Assembly: GCA_022453515.1 (NCBI GenBank)
Contig: JAJNNY010000006.1
Location: 992,001-1,056,000 of the forward strand
Length of the DNA stretch: 64,000 bases
Direction of reading: 5' to 3'
From: Astrocystis sublimbata
Lineage: Eukaryota; Ascomycota; Sordariomycetes; Xylariales; Xylariaceae
The notes beneath the pieces are model-generated. The model saw only the letters and a program-made list of their open reading frames with translations, was not told where the DNA came from and did no database searches. The position numbers were made by a program, and so were the translations under genes. This document shows, in pieces, positions 1-11,322 of this stretch (positions are counted from its first letter, which is position 1; every line of letters starts with the position of its first letter).

Positions 1-533
1 GGGGGTGCTGCCGAAGCCTGTCGCGGTCCGGCGACGAGGAGCGTACACGACGCGCATAAAACGTGACAATTGAGAAAAGAGGACCAACAGCAACAGTGGT
101 GTGAGTAGGAGCGAGCTTCGCGTACCTAAAGTGGTGTTGTTCGTGTTGCTGGTATTGCCAATACTACGGGATATCAACAAAGCTGGACGGGCAGGCGGGA
201 GCTGGAGGACGCGGAGACGGGCAGGCTGCTGGTCCCGCGGAAGCAACAGTGCAAAGCAAGGCAAAAGCTCTCCGCGGCGGCGACAGTGGGAGCGACGAGT
301 CACTGGAGGTAATGTGTATGCAGGCCACGGGTGCGGAAGGAGTGAGGTGAGGTCTGAGGTCTGAGGGAGGGTGGGAGAAGAAGGTGTGGTTGTTGATCAT
401 GGAGATCAAGGCAGGTAGAGAAGATGAGAGAGGAGGGTCAATGATGTTTTTGAGAGTACCGTGGGTTGTTTGGCGGTTCAGCCACTGGGGGGGCCACGGG
501 CGCTGGGCTGGCTGCAGCGGGTCGCCTAGGTAG

Positions 534-554
534 CAGTGGGCAGTGGGCAGTGGG
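534..554. repeat. short tandem repeat (CAGTGGG)3
   Basis: Three head-to-tail copies of a 7-base unit are directly readable, followed by a degenerate copy. It is a microsatellite with no evident function. Confidence 0.8.
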
Positions 555-1630
555 TGGGAGCGGCCAATGGGTAGGTGCACAGCACTCCAACGGGTACGTA
601 CCTGCGCACTACACGCTTTTTTTTTCGCAGTGGGGAGCAGCAACGAGACAGAGCAGAAACAAGAGGGTGAGTGACGACAGGTAGAGGGTACCTTACCAGG
701 CTAGCTGTGGTCCAGAGGTGGTCCAGTGATGGCCCAGCAGTCGCCTAGCGGTCGCCCAGCGGTGAATAACTTGCAAAGTCGCCTGCACAGTGCAGCGCGG
801 GCCTCTTTTCGGGCGTGTTTGTATGGGTCCGACACGGTCGATAGCGCGACTCCAACCCTTGCTCGCGGCCTACTTCGCGTACCTCGTACTTGTGTCCTGT
901 TTGCACTGGCTCGACTGGTCCTGGCTGGCTCCTCTCCTAGCGTCGGGCGAGGGCCGGGATGCTTGATTTCAGAAGCGGACGGGACGAGGGTGCTGGGACA
1001 GCGTTGGGGCCCGAGCTTGATTGGCTTGCAGGACACTGGCTGGCTGGGCGAGAGGGACGAGGGAAGTCGGAAATGAGAGAGATGAGTGTATGCAAGATGC
1101 CAGGAGCCGGTGGACGATGTTGTTATTGTATTGTTGTTGTTGTTATTGTCTGTCTCAATTACATAAGACACGGGGTATCACTGAGAGACGGCGCTCTGGA
1201 GAGATGTACCACGTAGAGACCAGGTAGGACAGGTGAGACAGACGGCACGCGTTCCTGGCGTGGTTAGTTGGATGGTAGGCTGGTCGGTCCTTGGAGTTTC
1301 GAGCAAGGTTGGGAACCTTTTTATAGAAAACGATACATGTGTATGTAGTGAGTGACGGACACAAGAAGTGAGAGATGGAGAACGAGTGAGGCTGTTTATA
1401 CCAACCACGATAACAACAAACAACAACAACAATCAATATCGATGCCACAGTCAAATGTCCATGTCCATCTGCTCCGCACTAGCTAGTCTAGTTTGCATGC
1501 GTCTGAATTTTGGAGCGAGGAGATGTTGTTGATAACACCGGCCGCCGTGGGTGTACACCTGGGCAGGTACCTAGCTGCTCTTCCAGCCGGAGAATGTACC
1601 TAGGGTCCTTCCTATGCCGCCGCCTGCCTC

Positions 1631-1869
1631 GGTACTTACCTTTCATGCAGTGTGAAAAATAGATGCAATGTCTAGCCTGCGATCAATATTCTACTTAACC
1701 TCAATTTATATAACCTACAAACTGTTTTTAATTTTTTTTTTATATACAGCCACTCAAGGTAATTTTCATTATCATGGAGATATATTGCTTTAGAATATTG
1801 AGATAGATAATGATAAGTAGTAAAGGGCACTTGCCTATAATTTTCACACTGCGTGAATAGGCAGGTACC
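1631..1869. mobile_element. MITE-like element with imperfect terminal inverted repeats
   Basis: The left arm (about 1631-1665) and the reverse complement of the right arm (about 1835-1869) both read GGTAC, a short variable part, then TTCAYGCAGTGTGAAAA. The roughly 30-base arms match with a few mismatches and one or two one-base gaps. The 170 bases between them are strongly AT-rich, unlike the flanks, and hold no reading frame. This is the structure of a short non-autonomous DNA transposon. No target-site duplication could be fixed, so family and exact ends are open. Confidence 0.5.
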
Positions 1870-2602
1870 TAGCCTCCGGTTGTTGCTGGAGAAAGCACGC
1901 GACGTCAGGGCCTTGTCCCACCTCGTGGAAGCCCGTCCTGCCCGTTGCGGAGTGAACCAGTGCCCCACCTACTGATCTTGCTCCCGGCAGCCCCACTTGA
2001 GCTTGAATCAACACAGGATACCGCCGGGCAACGGCAACAGCATTGGCCGGCCTTGCTGCACACCAGCGGGTACTGTACCTCGACCAATCTTATGACGTGA
2101 TTCCCGCCTACCGCGCAACCCTGCTGCCCTTCTACCCCATGTTCGCGACGAAACTGTGGCTAATGCCCATTTCCCCTCCCTTAGTTTCTTGGCCCTCTGC
2201 GCCACGTCAGCCTCTTCAACTCTTTGTTCCTTCGCTGAGTCGGCAGAAGCTCGGGCTTTGCCTCCCTTGCCTCCCCACGACTGAGTGTCTGCCCAGGTGG
2301 GTACCTACCCTTGTACCCTTGTACCCTTGTACCTCATTTAGCTTGACCCACGCCCTTCAGGGTAGCCTTGTTCGGAACAACCTGATCCCCAGCCAGCCGC
2401 CCAGGTCCCAGGTGAGCCTCATCTCAAGAGTTTTTGGGCCCTGGTAAGGTAATGTGCAATACGCAGATTGCGATTGGGACAGACCGCCACCACCCTCGAG
2501 TCCCAGTCTCGAGCCACTACGCCGATCGGACTGTCCGACCGATCCTGCAACGACTGAGCGCAGAGGCGAGCGACCATTGACCCCCGCTGCCGACTTCTCA
2601 CC

Positions 2603-3929
2603 ATGTTGCAGCCGCGGATATTCTCGCTCCCAACGCGGCGGATGCTATCCAGCGGCCAGCTCATGTGTCGTCAAGCCTATGCGACCCTGCAACGAGCCGC
2701 TGCGCCGCCGCCGAACCCCGCCGGAAACCGCGTCCCCTCCGTTCCCAAGGCCGACAAGGCACCGCCGAAGCCTGCTGCCACCACCAGAGGTGGCCGCTCG
2801 GGAGGTGGCCGAGGGGCCACCTCTATCCTGCGCACATACAAGCCCAGAACACCTGGTCTGCGACATCTCAAACGCCCCATCAATGACCACTTATGGAAGG
2901 GCAGACCTCACCTACCACTGACGTTTCCCAAGAAGGGCCACGGCAAGGGTGGTCGCAACAATACCGGCAAGATCACCGTGCGACATCGTGGTGGTGGTGC
3001 CAAGAGGAGGATACGGACGGTCGACTTCCATCGATGGCTTCCCGGACCCCACACCGTCGAGCGAATTGAGTACGATCCCGGCCGCAGCGCTCACATTGCC
3101 CTCCTCAACGAGGATGCCACTGGCCACAAGACCTACATTATTGCCCCCGAGGGCACGAGGGCCGGCGATGTCGTTCAGAGCTACCGGTCGGGCATTCCGC
3201 AGGATCTCCTCGACAGCATGGGCGGTGTGATCGATCCCGGTGTTTTGGCCGCCAAGACAGCCCATCGCGGAAACTGCCTGCCTCTACATCTCGTCCCCGT
3301 CAATACACCTGTGTTCAACCTGGGGTCGCACCCCAAGGGCGGTGCTGTCTTCTGCCGCAGTGCTGGTACTTTCGGCGTGGTGGAGAGCAAGGAGGACGAG
3401 ATGCGAGATGACGGTGTCAGAGTCATGACTGGCAAATTCGTCAACGTGCGCCTTCAGAGCGGTGAGATTAGAAGAGTGAGCAAGGATGCTTGTGCAACTA
3501 TCGGTGTTGCCAGCAACCCCCATCACCATTACCGACAGCTAGGGAAAGCTGGAAGGAGTAGATGGCTTAACATTCGTCCCACCGTTCGTGGTGTTGCCAT
3601 GAACAAAGGTGCGCCTTCCAACGCCAGCCCCTCGTCCACCCCCGCAACGGCTCCTGGTGAACTGCTACTGACCAACTATACGTATAGTCGACCATCCTCA
3701 CGGTGGTGGTCGTGGTAAATCGAAGGGTAACCGACACCCGACCAGTCCATGGGGCACACCGGTATGTTTATGCTTAGCCCTGTCTGTCCCAGCCCTGTTC
3801 GAGCACAGATACTGACCTCCGTTACAGTCCAAGGGTGGTTACAAGACGAGGAGGAAGAGCAATGTCAACAAATGGGTTGTTATTGCACGTGTAAGAAACC
3901 ACGGCAAGCGACGGACTAAGAATGCATAA
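2603..3929 (+). CDS. RML2: mitochondrial large-subunit ribosomal protein uL2m
   Basis: Spliced CDS join(2603..3608,3688..3761,3828..3929), 393 residues. This is the core large-subunit protein L2 of the mitoribosome, which contacts the peptidyl-transferase centre and the subunit interface. The N-terminus is basic, rich in Ser/Thr/Arg and without early acidic residues, fitting a mitochondrial presequence. The L2 fold follows, with the [16 protein letters not shown] motif around residues 130-145. The diagnostic C-terminal [14 protein letters not shown] motif is only restored when the 79-base intron 3609-3687 is removed, and the second intron (3762-3827) leads to the final exon ending in KRRTKNA. 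In the unspliced frame the protein would stop at 3718 and lack that motif. Both introns have GT..AG ends and a CTGAC-like branch site. Length fits the family. Confidence 0.95.
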
Positions 3930-5532
3930 GCTGCTGAATCGGCTTTGTCTTGGGATCCTCTCCATAGGTATCTGTACATTTGTAGGTCTATGCTGCATAG
4001 CCTGTGTATAAACCTGTACAAAACGCAGACGTGATTGAACGATGATGGATGTTGTCGGCCTTGTTGTCTACTATCAAGCAGCACAGCGGGACTGTTTTAG
4101 GACCAACGTTGTCTGCGCCACCTCCATCAAACACCGCATACAATATGGAATTGGTTGGCCACGGAAATATGCAACAACGCTATTGCAGGCTCCAAGCTCG
4201 ATACTGCTCCAATACAGCGCGGCGAAGCTCATGCGATGCATGGATGGGATGTGAGGTAGCACCAGGATCTCGCCTAAGCGACCAATCATCTCGGTCTACC
4301 ATGAAAGGATACCAGGCTCTCCAGGTACCATCTGCAATTGTCAAGATACGTTGGCTCTCCTGCAGCTTCCCAAATCACCCTGAGCATGCGCAACCACACA
4401 TCCGTCCAGGTGTACCCCCAACGGCACCCTCGTTGTCGCATTCGTTCTATTCCGTGCATGTAGCCTATAGGAAGGGATCTGCGGCCTCCCTACTAGCTGT
4501 CGCGCCCGGCATGCCGTACTACAGCCTCAATCTCGTACATTGACATCCCGCGGACATATCCACTTTTCCATCTACAGCCGCCACCGCCCGCCCGGCTTCG
4601 ATTCGGATCATCGTAGTGCGGCGCAGAGAACGAGCGCCTGGGCATTTGACCTGCTATTCTCGAGAGAATCAAAAGCGAGACTTCGAGTCATACTGTAGAG
4701 CGTAGAATAGATAGGGCAACTAGTTGAACTGCAACTAGTTGAACGTGCTCGCCCCTAGCCTCCTGCGCAGTGAGACACGATGATACATCGCGATGTAGCG
4801 CCAACGGAGAAAACGAGATGCTGATCGCACATCTTGATCTCATTGGCAGGGTGATTCGATCTTAGGTCTTACACGCGAACGCCAAGTTGGTGCCACCTAC
4901 CAACCTGGTCGTAACACACGTTAACATGCTCGCATGGGTTATGCGCGCGTATTGATGGATCGTCGGCGATGACGGAACCCGACATGCGCAACAAGAGTGC
5001 TTTGAGCGAGCAAAGGGCCGAGTTCGTCGTACATACGAGCCGTCCTCTTTCCACCCGGTGTTCTGCGTACAGTAGTAAGTGATCTAGGCGGCTTGTTAGG
5101 TAATTAATGCTGCATGCTACTGGTTATCCGCGTTGGCTGCTGCGGATCCTTGGGTTATAAAGTAACGAGAGCTGGAAGGATTTGTCCTATCTTTTCCCGC
5201 CGTCATTTCCTATTCCCCGGTTATTTCCATGTGCATTCTGGGGCCGTCCGTAAGCGTGTTAATATTACCTAACGCCGACCCGGTGGGCTCGGTCTCCGTT
5301 TGCAAGGTGATTCATAAAATCTCACTATTATAAGGGGGCGAGGGAAAAAACATAAAGAAGATCCTTGCATTCCCATCTGCAATTCCCAGGAGAGAGGATC
5401 TGTTTGACCATTGTGTTATTTCCTGGTCGGGCGCCTCTGAGTCTGACAGGAATTAGTTGCGCTCACGCACTAGGGCACCCCCTAAACATCGAGAAATTAG
5501 CCCTTCCGGAGACGGGGGACCCGCCAAGGCCA
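3930..5532. other. intergenic region between uL2m and the MFS gene
   Basis: No supported gene. It contains the 3' end of the uL2m transcript and the promoter of the MFS gene. Two copies of the 10-base palindrome CAACTAGTTG lie close together at about 4719-4743. A 50-codon frame on the - strand (4493-4645) was considered and not accepted. Confidence 0.6.
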
Positions 5533-7683
5533 ATGTCAGAACCCGAAAAGACTCGGGGTCATCCCCGTTCTCCTACCATGGACGATTCAACTCAAAGTGA
5601 GACACAGTCGGTACAGCTGCAGGAGCAGCCACAACCGCAACCCCAGGATGAAATGAAAGAAGGTGGTTATGGCTGGTAAGAACCCTGCCTCTGACAAGCC
5701 ACATTAACGTCGAAACTCGATAGTTAACAACAATTACAGGGTTGTCGTTGTCGCTGTTGTAAGTGACCCCAAAGTTGTGACCCTTTGTCTGGATCCTCCC
5801 CAAACCTAAATCCCAATCGACCAACAAAATCACCACACAACACTCTTCGAGGCCCAGAGCGCCGAAACTTTGAAGACAGTAACTCTTGTTAGGGAGAGTT
5901 CGACTTTTCTGACTTAGTGTATCACAGGCCTTTATGAACGCTCACACATGGGGACTTAACTCGGTACGCTATTGAACTTCGTTCAAATTCGGAATGCTCA
6001 GTAGACTTACTAACCACGTACTTTCAAACAGGCATATGCTGTCTTCCTGGCATATTACATCAGAACAGATACTTTCCACACTACGCCTCTAGGATATGCC
6101 TTCATTGGCGGGCTGTCTCTCTCCATAGGTAAAAAATCATAAGCCGTCCTTGATGAGCCGCTATAGTCTCACACCTAATTGGACTTGCACTTCTGGCATG
6201 ACTGCTAACTCGGTACGGGTATAGCTTTCCTAGTGTCACCGCTGGCGACATTTCTTGCGGGATGGGATAAATGCGGAACGCGGATGACCATCTTTCTCGG
6301 TGTCATTTTCGAAGTGTGAGTGCCTCCCCCCTTACAGGCCGTAGATCTCGCCGTTCTTCGCGTCAATTTGGCTCACTTATCTGGCTCTCGATTTCCACTA
6401 ATATTTGAGAAGGATATCGTTCATCGGCTCGTCTTTCGCAACTCAGCTATGGCATATCATACTTAGCCAAGGCGTTTCCTTCGGCCTAGGCTTAGGCCTC
6501 ATCTTCGTCGTATCTGCCCCCGTGCCCGCGCAATGGTTCAAGACCAGACGGTCTCTCGCCAACGGCTTTGTCGCGTCGGGGTCGGGGTTTGGCGGACTCG
6601 TCTATTCGCTCGCGACAAACGCAAGTACGTCATCCCCAGCAGTCGTTTGTCCCCGAATCCGAGTGACGACAACTGATAGGAGATTACACAGTGATCGAGA
6701 GGATTGGCCTCCCCTGGACATTCCGGACACTTGCCATCATCTGCTTTGTTGTGAACGGCATCGCAAGCTTCTTCATCCGCGACCGCAATACGGCCGTTAG
6801 ATCCGTCCTCGTCGCTTTCAACTGGAAGCTGTTCAAGCGCCCGAGCTTCATCATGTTCCAGCTGTGGATGACTCTCTCCTTGATCGGATACGTCATCCTC
6901 GTCTTCAGTATCGTAGCTTACTGCCAGGCTGTGGGCCTGACGCCATCGCAAGCCTCGCTTGTCGGCGCGCTTTTCAACTGTGAGTTTGGCTGCATCTGAG
7001 CCGAGATTTGTCTAACTTACAACAACAGTGGCGCAAGGACTTGGACGGCCTGCTGTCGGCCTCTCAAGTGACGTTGTTGGACGGATGAATATAGCTCAGC
7101 TCTGTACCCTGTGGTGTGGGCTCCTGTGCCTATTCGTGTGGACTTTCGGGACCAGGACGCTTGCCGGTTGCATCGTCTTCGCGCTTCTGAGTGGTTCTGT
7201 CGCTGGTACAATTTGGGCCACAGTCACGCCCATATGTGCCGAAGTTGTTGGACTAGCAATGATTCCCTCTGGTTAGTACACGTCTACTACCCACACTATT
7301 TCCGCACATTAGACAAATGAAGAAATGCGATACTAATGATGGAAATAGCGCTATCGATGACTTGGATTGTGCTTATCCTCCCCGCTACCTTTGCTGAGGT
7401 GATCGGCTTAAGTCTACGCACCCCGGGTACATACGGGTACCGCGACGTGCAGCTCTTCACTGGGTTTATGTACATTGGCGCCTTCATCTTCGGCTGGGTC
7501 CTTCGCGCTTGGAAAGTCTGGGAGCTTGAACAGATCCGGTTAAAGAAAGAGCAACAAGAGCTCGCTATTCGTGAAGATGGTGTTCTGCCTTCGAACGAAC
7601 TGCGACGCCATACTAGCCGTGCATCCACGGTAAAGGAGAAGGCGCTGCACTTGAAGGGGCTTTGGGCTGTACAGCGTGTCTGA
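5533..7683 (+). CDS. MFS transporter, monocarboxylate porter-like
   Basis: Nine-exon CDS join(5533..5675,5740..5758,5928..5963,6032..6128,6225..6315,6413..6624,6692..6979,7029..7271,7349..7683), 487 residues. The soluble N-terminus is rich in Gln/Pro and Glu and ends in GGYGWVVV, the typical entry into the first membrane helix of fungal monocarboxylate-porter (MCH) proteins. About twelve hydrophobic segments follow, split by a polar central loop near residues 240-255. The C-terminus is charged and coiled. Exon 2 is only 19 bases and exon 3 only 36; both are needed to keep the frame and the conserved first helix and loop (AFMNAHTWGLNSAYAVF). The family moves short organic acids, riboflavin or unknown compounds; the substrate cannot be read from sequence. 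The start is the first in-frame ATG before the acidic segment; the alternative ATG at 5578 would remove 15 residues. Confidence 0.88.
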
Positions 7684-7961
7684 ATTTAATTAGTAATTAT
7701 TCATTCATTGCTTTCATCGCATTGCAATAGTTAGATACCCTGCCACATATAGATCAGCACTGCTTACCTTCGCAGGTGATTTCAGTACTACGTTTGGGAA
7801 GACACTAATTAGAAGGACTTAGAAATCTGTATAGAAGACTGGCGTGGTAGCCGGTGCGCACCTGGGCAATTGTATTTTACGTATCCTATACTACCCCCAA
7901 TAAGTAGTAGGGTATACTAAACAAAACAAAAGCCAACGTCTAGATGGCAGCATAATGCTCT

Positions 7962-10682
7962 TTACTGCCCAGCTCTTGGTCGATTTGCCAACTCAATAGC
8001 CTTTTTGGCTGCCTCGTCAAAGTCATCAAATGCAAATAGAGGCAATCCACTTTCAGCAATGATTTGTTGGCCTTCTCTTTCATTTGTGCCGCGGATGCGG
8101 ACCACGACTGGCACAGTCACTACGACGCTTAGAATCAGTTGTTGCGATGGAGGCAGGACGTAATGGCTTCGGGATCGACTTACTATTCAAATCACGAAAT
8201 GCGAGGATGACGCCTCGTGCAATCATATCACCTAGTGTGAGACCGCCAAAGATATTAACAAAGATGCACTATTCGCCTCAAGGATCAGTCAAGTATATGA
8301 TTAATAGTCGATTGACTCACCAGATGAAACATAACGGAAGATGAGTTCTAGTAAGGGTTGTGAAATGAAAGAAGGGTTTTAGATGAGATTTACCTTGATC
8401 CGAGGATCCTTCAAAATGACTTCGAAGCTCTTCTTGACCGTCTCGCTCGTCGCTTTCCCTCCCGTATCCAAGAAATTCGCGGCACGGCCACCCGCGTCCG
8501 CTATAGCGTCGACCGTGTTCATCGCCAGCCCCGCTCCATTGACGAGGGTTCCGATGTTGGCAAACTCTCCCTTTTCCTTGTCGCCATTCGGCAACTTGAT
8601 GTATACGATGCCATCCTTCTCCACTTCCACTTCGGCGGCATCTTCGACGCTGGTGTTGCGCAGCGCTTGAATGTCGCCTTGCCGTCCGCCGCTGCGGTGC
8701 GCGGCGTCGTCGAAGCCGAAATGTGCGTATGTGATGGCAAGCTCATGATCTGTGTTTCCAGATGTTGTAAGACGCGTTTCTAGAAGGTAGGCTTCCTTTT
8801 CTGCGAAGAGGGTTATAAGTCCAGTGACAATGGTGCGGAGTGATGAGATCACTTCGCTGATACTGCTATCGAGACCAAGATGCGATGCGACAGCGCTGAG
8901 GTCTAGACTTTCGGCTCCGACAGCGTAGTCGTAGTCGAATTTATTGAAACCCCTTGCGCCACTCTGGGATGATGCAGAGGCGATGACGCAAGGACTGCTA
9001 GTTGACCGGTTCAGGGTCACAGCGAGTAAAAGGCCCTTCTCGGGTGATTGAGAGCTTGCGGCAACCGGTAGACCATGCTGCTTTAAGAGATTGAAAGCGA
9101 CCGACTGTGTTAAATAGATTGATCTCATCTGAGTGTTGGGCTTCTTGGCTGTGCTCCAGGTCGGCCGTCTCATGAAAGTGTGTATTCCTCGACGCTGAAA
9201 CCCAGTCTTCGACAAAGGTGTGCCAACGCCGTATCCAGTAGGCGTCGAACCATCTAGCATGGATTTAAGAACTGGACCGAACCGAGCCGGATGATTGACA
9301 ATAGCGCAACCGGCTGACTGAAGGGCCTCAACCTTGTCTTGCGCGGACGGTTCACCTGGAAGTGAAAAGGCGCCGGCATGGCCCATGATCCGACCCGGAG
9401 GAGCTTGGATGCCTCCGATTATAGCAGCAATAGGTCTGTCGAGATTCATAACGTAAGTTTCTCCAAGAGCAGCCAGAATGCATACATCTAAGTAGGTACG
9501 TATATCTCAGATCCAGACTCACTTCGGGTTTTTTGTTTTCGCACGGTATTCCTTGATCCAGTCTGCAACCTCAATTTCAGCTTCTCCCCCGACCTCTCCT
9601 ACTAGTGCGATCGCCTCAGTATCTTGATCCTGCATTAGGACTTGAAGGCCTTCTTTGAGAGTTGTCCCCGGGAGAGCATCCCCACCAACACCGATGCACA
9701 TTGTCTGACCTAGACCGGATCTCGTGGTAGAAGCAGCGGCTGCCACCTTGACATCAGCATGTAGAAGCAACCATTGCATGGAAAGCCAAACAACTTGAAA
9801 TGAACCTCACTTTCGTAACTTAATGTCCCCGATCGTGCTACAATACCCACTCGCCCAGGCTCAAAACAGGGTAAAGGTTGAAAACCTGGCGAAAAGAGTC
9901 AATACAACCCTTTGATCTTGCGGAGAAAGCGATGCTCACCTATTCTACATTTTCCTAGAGCGGATATGATACCTGGTGAGTTGGCGCCAATAAGTCTAGA
10001 CTTGCTCTGTGTTTTCAACATAGCATGTATCTATATTTGTCCCATTTAGTCACCCTTCTGTATTCCGACCATTGAGTACTCATAGAACTCACCCGTATCA
10101 AATCATGAAGGGGAATGTGCTCAGCAACAGCGATAATCAAGGGGACCTCCGCCTCAATAGCCTCGTGGATAGCAGCTGTCGCCTGATGTGCTGCGACGTA
10201 TATTCCGGTGGCATCAGGTCGCAGGATCTCCATTGCCTATTGAAGTATCTTGGTTTAGCCATTGTTGCATCCTTCTACACTCTCCTCAGATGGAACTGTA
10301 GCGAAATGTGGCATCCTCCAAGCCGCTCAAACCTTTTTCACAGTGGGAAGGACTGGTAATCCGAGATGCTCCCCTTCGAAACCAGGCCGAACGCCTCCAA
10401 CAATGTTGGTCCCCCATTCGATGGACTCCTTTGCGTTGGCGGTTGCCTGCTTCCCTATTTCACATCGCATTAAGACCAGTTTACTTGTTCAAACTGGGAC
10501 TCATACTACGAACCTGTGAAACCTTGAAATATCACTCGCGTTTGACGGCCGATTTTGAGATTCGTAAGCGTAGAACCGTAGTTGCGTCGTAGAAAGGGGC
10601 TGCTGAAGCTCTGACAAGCAGGAGTAACTCGGGCATCCCGCTCCGGCAAGTGGCCTCGAGCTTTGATCACGCTGCGTCTCAT
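7962..10682 (-). CDS. fused succinyl-CoA ligase-like alpha-beta protein with reduced ATP-grasp domain
   Basis: Nine-exon CDS complement(join(7962..8119,8184..8268,8394..9435,9523..9739,9811..9885,9940..10030,10093..10236,10333..10454,10514..10682)), 700 residues. Residues 1-44 are Arg/Ser-rich, a likely mitochondrial presequence. Residues 45-345 match the alpha subunit: CoA-binding fold with QGFTGKQAT, HLGLPVLPT, GANSPG, ARSGTLSYE, GEVGGEAE, and the phospho-histidine loop GHAGA (His about 292). Residues 375-700 match the beta subunit: a reduced ATP-grasp part, VNGAGLAMNTVD (about 571-582), ANFLDTGG, VNIFGGLT and a C-terminal RIRGTNE segment. In bacterial SucC about 90 residues with the nucleotide-binding Gly-rich loop lie between the GLPV and LYLGAV segments; here only about ten do, inside one continuous exon. 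The EINPL metal site reads ETRLT. Family members make succinyl-CoA and NTP reversibly; this one may not. The start follows from the presequence and from splice phases. Confidence 0.88.
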
Positions 10683-11322
10683 TATACACTAGTATCATGG
10701 AGGAACCAATTACATCAGTTAATAACAAGAAGAACAATGATCATTTGGGCTTCATATAAACAAAACTCCAGCTACTCTTCTCTAAAATTGCATGAAGTAT
10801 TCTAAAGGAAGTCGAATTAGATCTGTAGGATGGCCATGTGGTGCCGCCTACCGATGCAGGTATCATTCGTGACAGTCCAAATGCCGGGAATAAAGCGGCT
10901 TTACCAGTTGTTCGGGTATAACTCATCCGACACTTGGAACCTCTAGGAACCCAATTGACCTAGCGGATGGATGAGCTTCAATAATGAAACAAGGTCCCCG
11001 AAGTCAATGGTTTGCTTTTCGCTCGCTATGTACTCGGTGAAGTTTCGGCTTGGACGCTACGAAGGCAAAACCATGTGCGAGCTCTCCACCGCATACCAAG
11101 CTTGAGTCAAATATGTCGTTTTACCATGATTTGAGCTCAAATCATTGATAGCCACCAATGGTCGTCCAATATGGTACACATGCACTGTAGCGCTTTCTAT
11201 GATAATCTGAGATTTGTCAATACAACAAGGCCGTCGACAACTCGCGGAAATCCGGGTACTGACATATGTATACAGCTCCAGGGTAGACATCGTCCCGGTC
11301 GTTCCATTTGCATCTCGAATGG
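10683..11322. other. intergenic region upstream of the fused ligase
   Basis: This stretch lies between the COX19 stop and the start of the fused ligase, both on the - strand, so it should hold the ligase promoter and the COX19 transcript end. A perfect 20-base palindrome sits at 11126-11145. No coding frame was supported. Confidence 0.6.
11126..11145. repeat. perfect 20-base palindrome
   Basis: ATGATTTGAGCTCAAATCAT reads the same on both strands. It lies about 180 bases downstream of the COX19 stop codon and about 440 bases upstream of the ligase start. It could be a dimeric regulator site, but no known site is claimed. Confidence 0.7.

Larger units (their letters stand above)
1..2602. other. 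gene-free left flank
   Basis: No reading frame here looks like a protein. The first 460 bases are purine-rich on the + strand, so pyrimidine-rich on the - strand, as fungal promoters and leaders often are; this could be the upstream region of a gene leaving the window on the left, but I cannot prove that. The stretch holds a CAGTGGG tandem tract near 534-554, a TTG/TTATTG-rich tract near 1118-1150, and an inverted-repeat element at 1631-1869. The last few hundred bases before 2603 must contain the promoter and leader of the mitochondrial ribosomal protein gene. Confidence 0.6.

Noticed and set aside
1..57. Possible N-terminus MRVVYAPRRR of a gene leaving the window on the left (- strand)
   Set aside because: Only 19 codons are visible, the ATG context is weak (T at -3), and no family can be recognised. 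The pyrimidine-rich leader-like sequence upstream is suggestive only.
4493..4645. 50-codon frame on the - strand with an orderly start and stop
   Set aside because: It has no recognisable motif, no splice partners and no neighbour context. Chance frames of this size are common here.
9436..9449. ATG at 9449 as start of a separate beta-subunit gene
   Set aside because: The first codons (MNLDR) are the end of an intron. Splicing to 9435 joins KNPK to PIAAIIGG in frame, which matches the alpha-subunit sequence, so the chain is continuous with the upstream exons.
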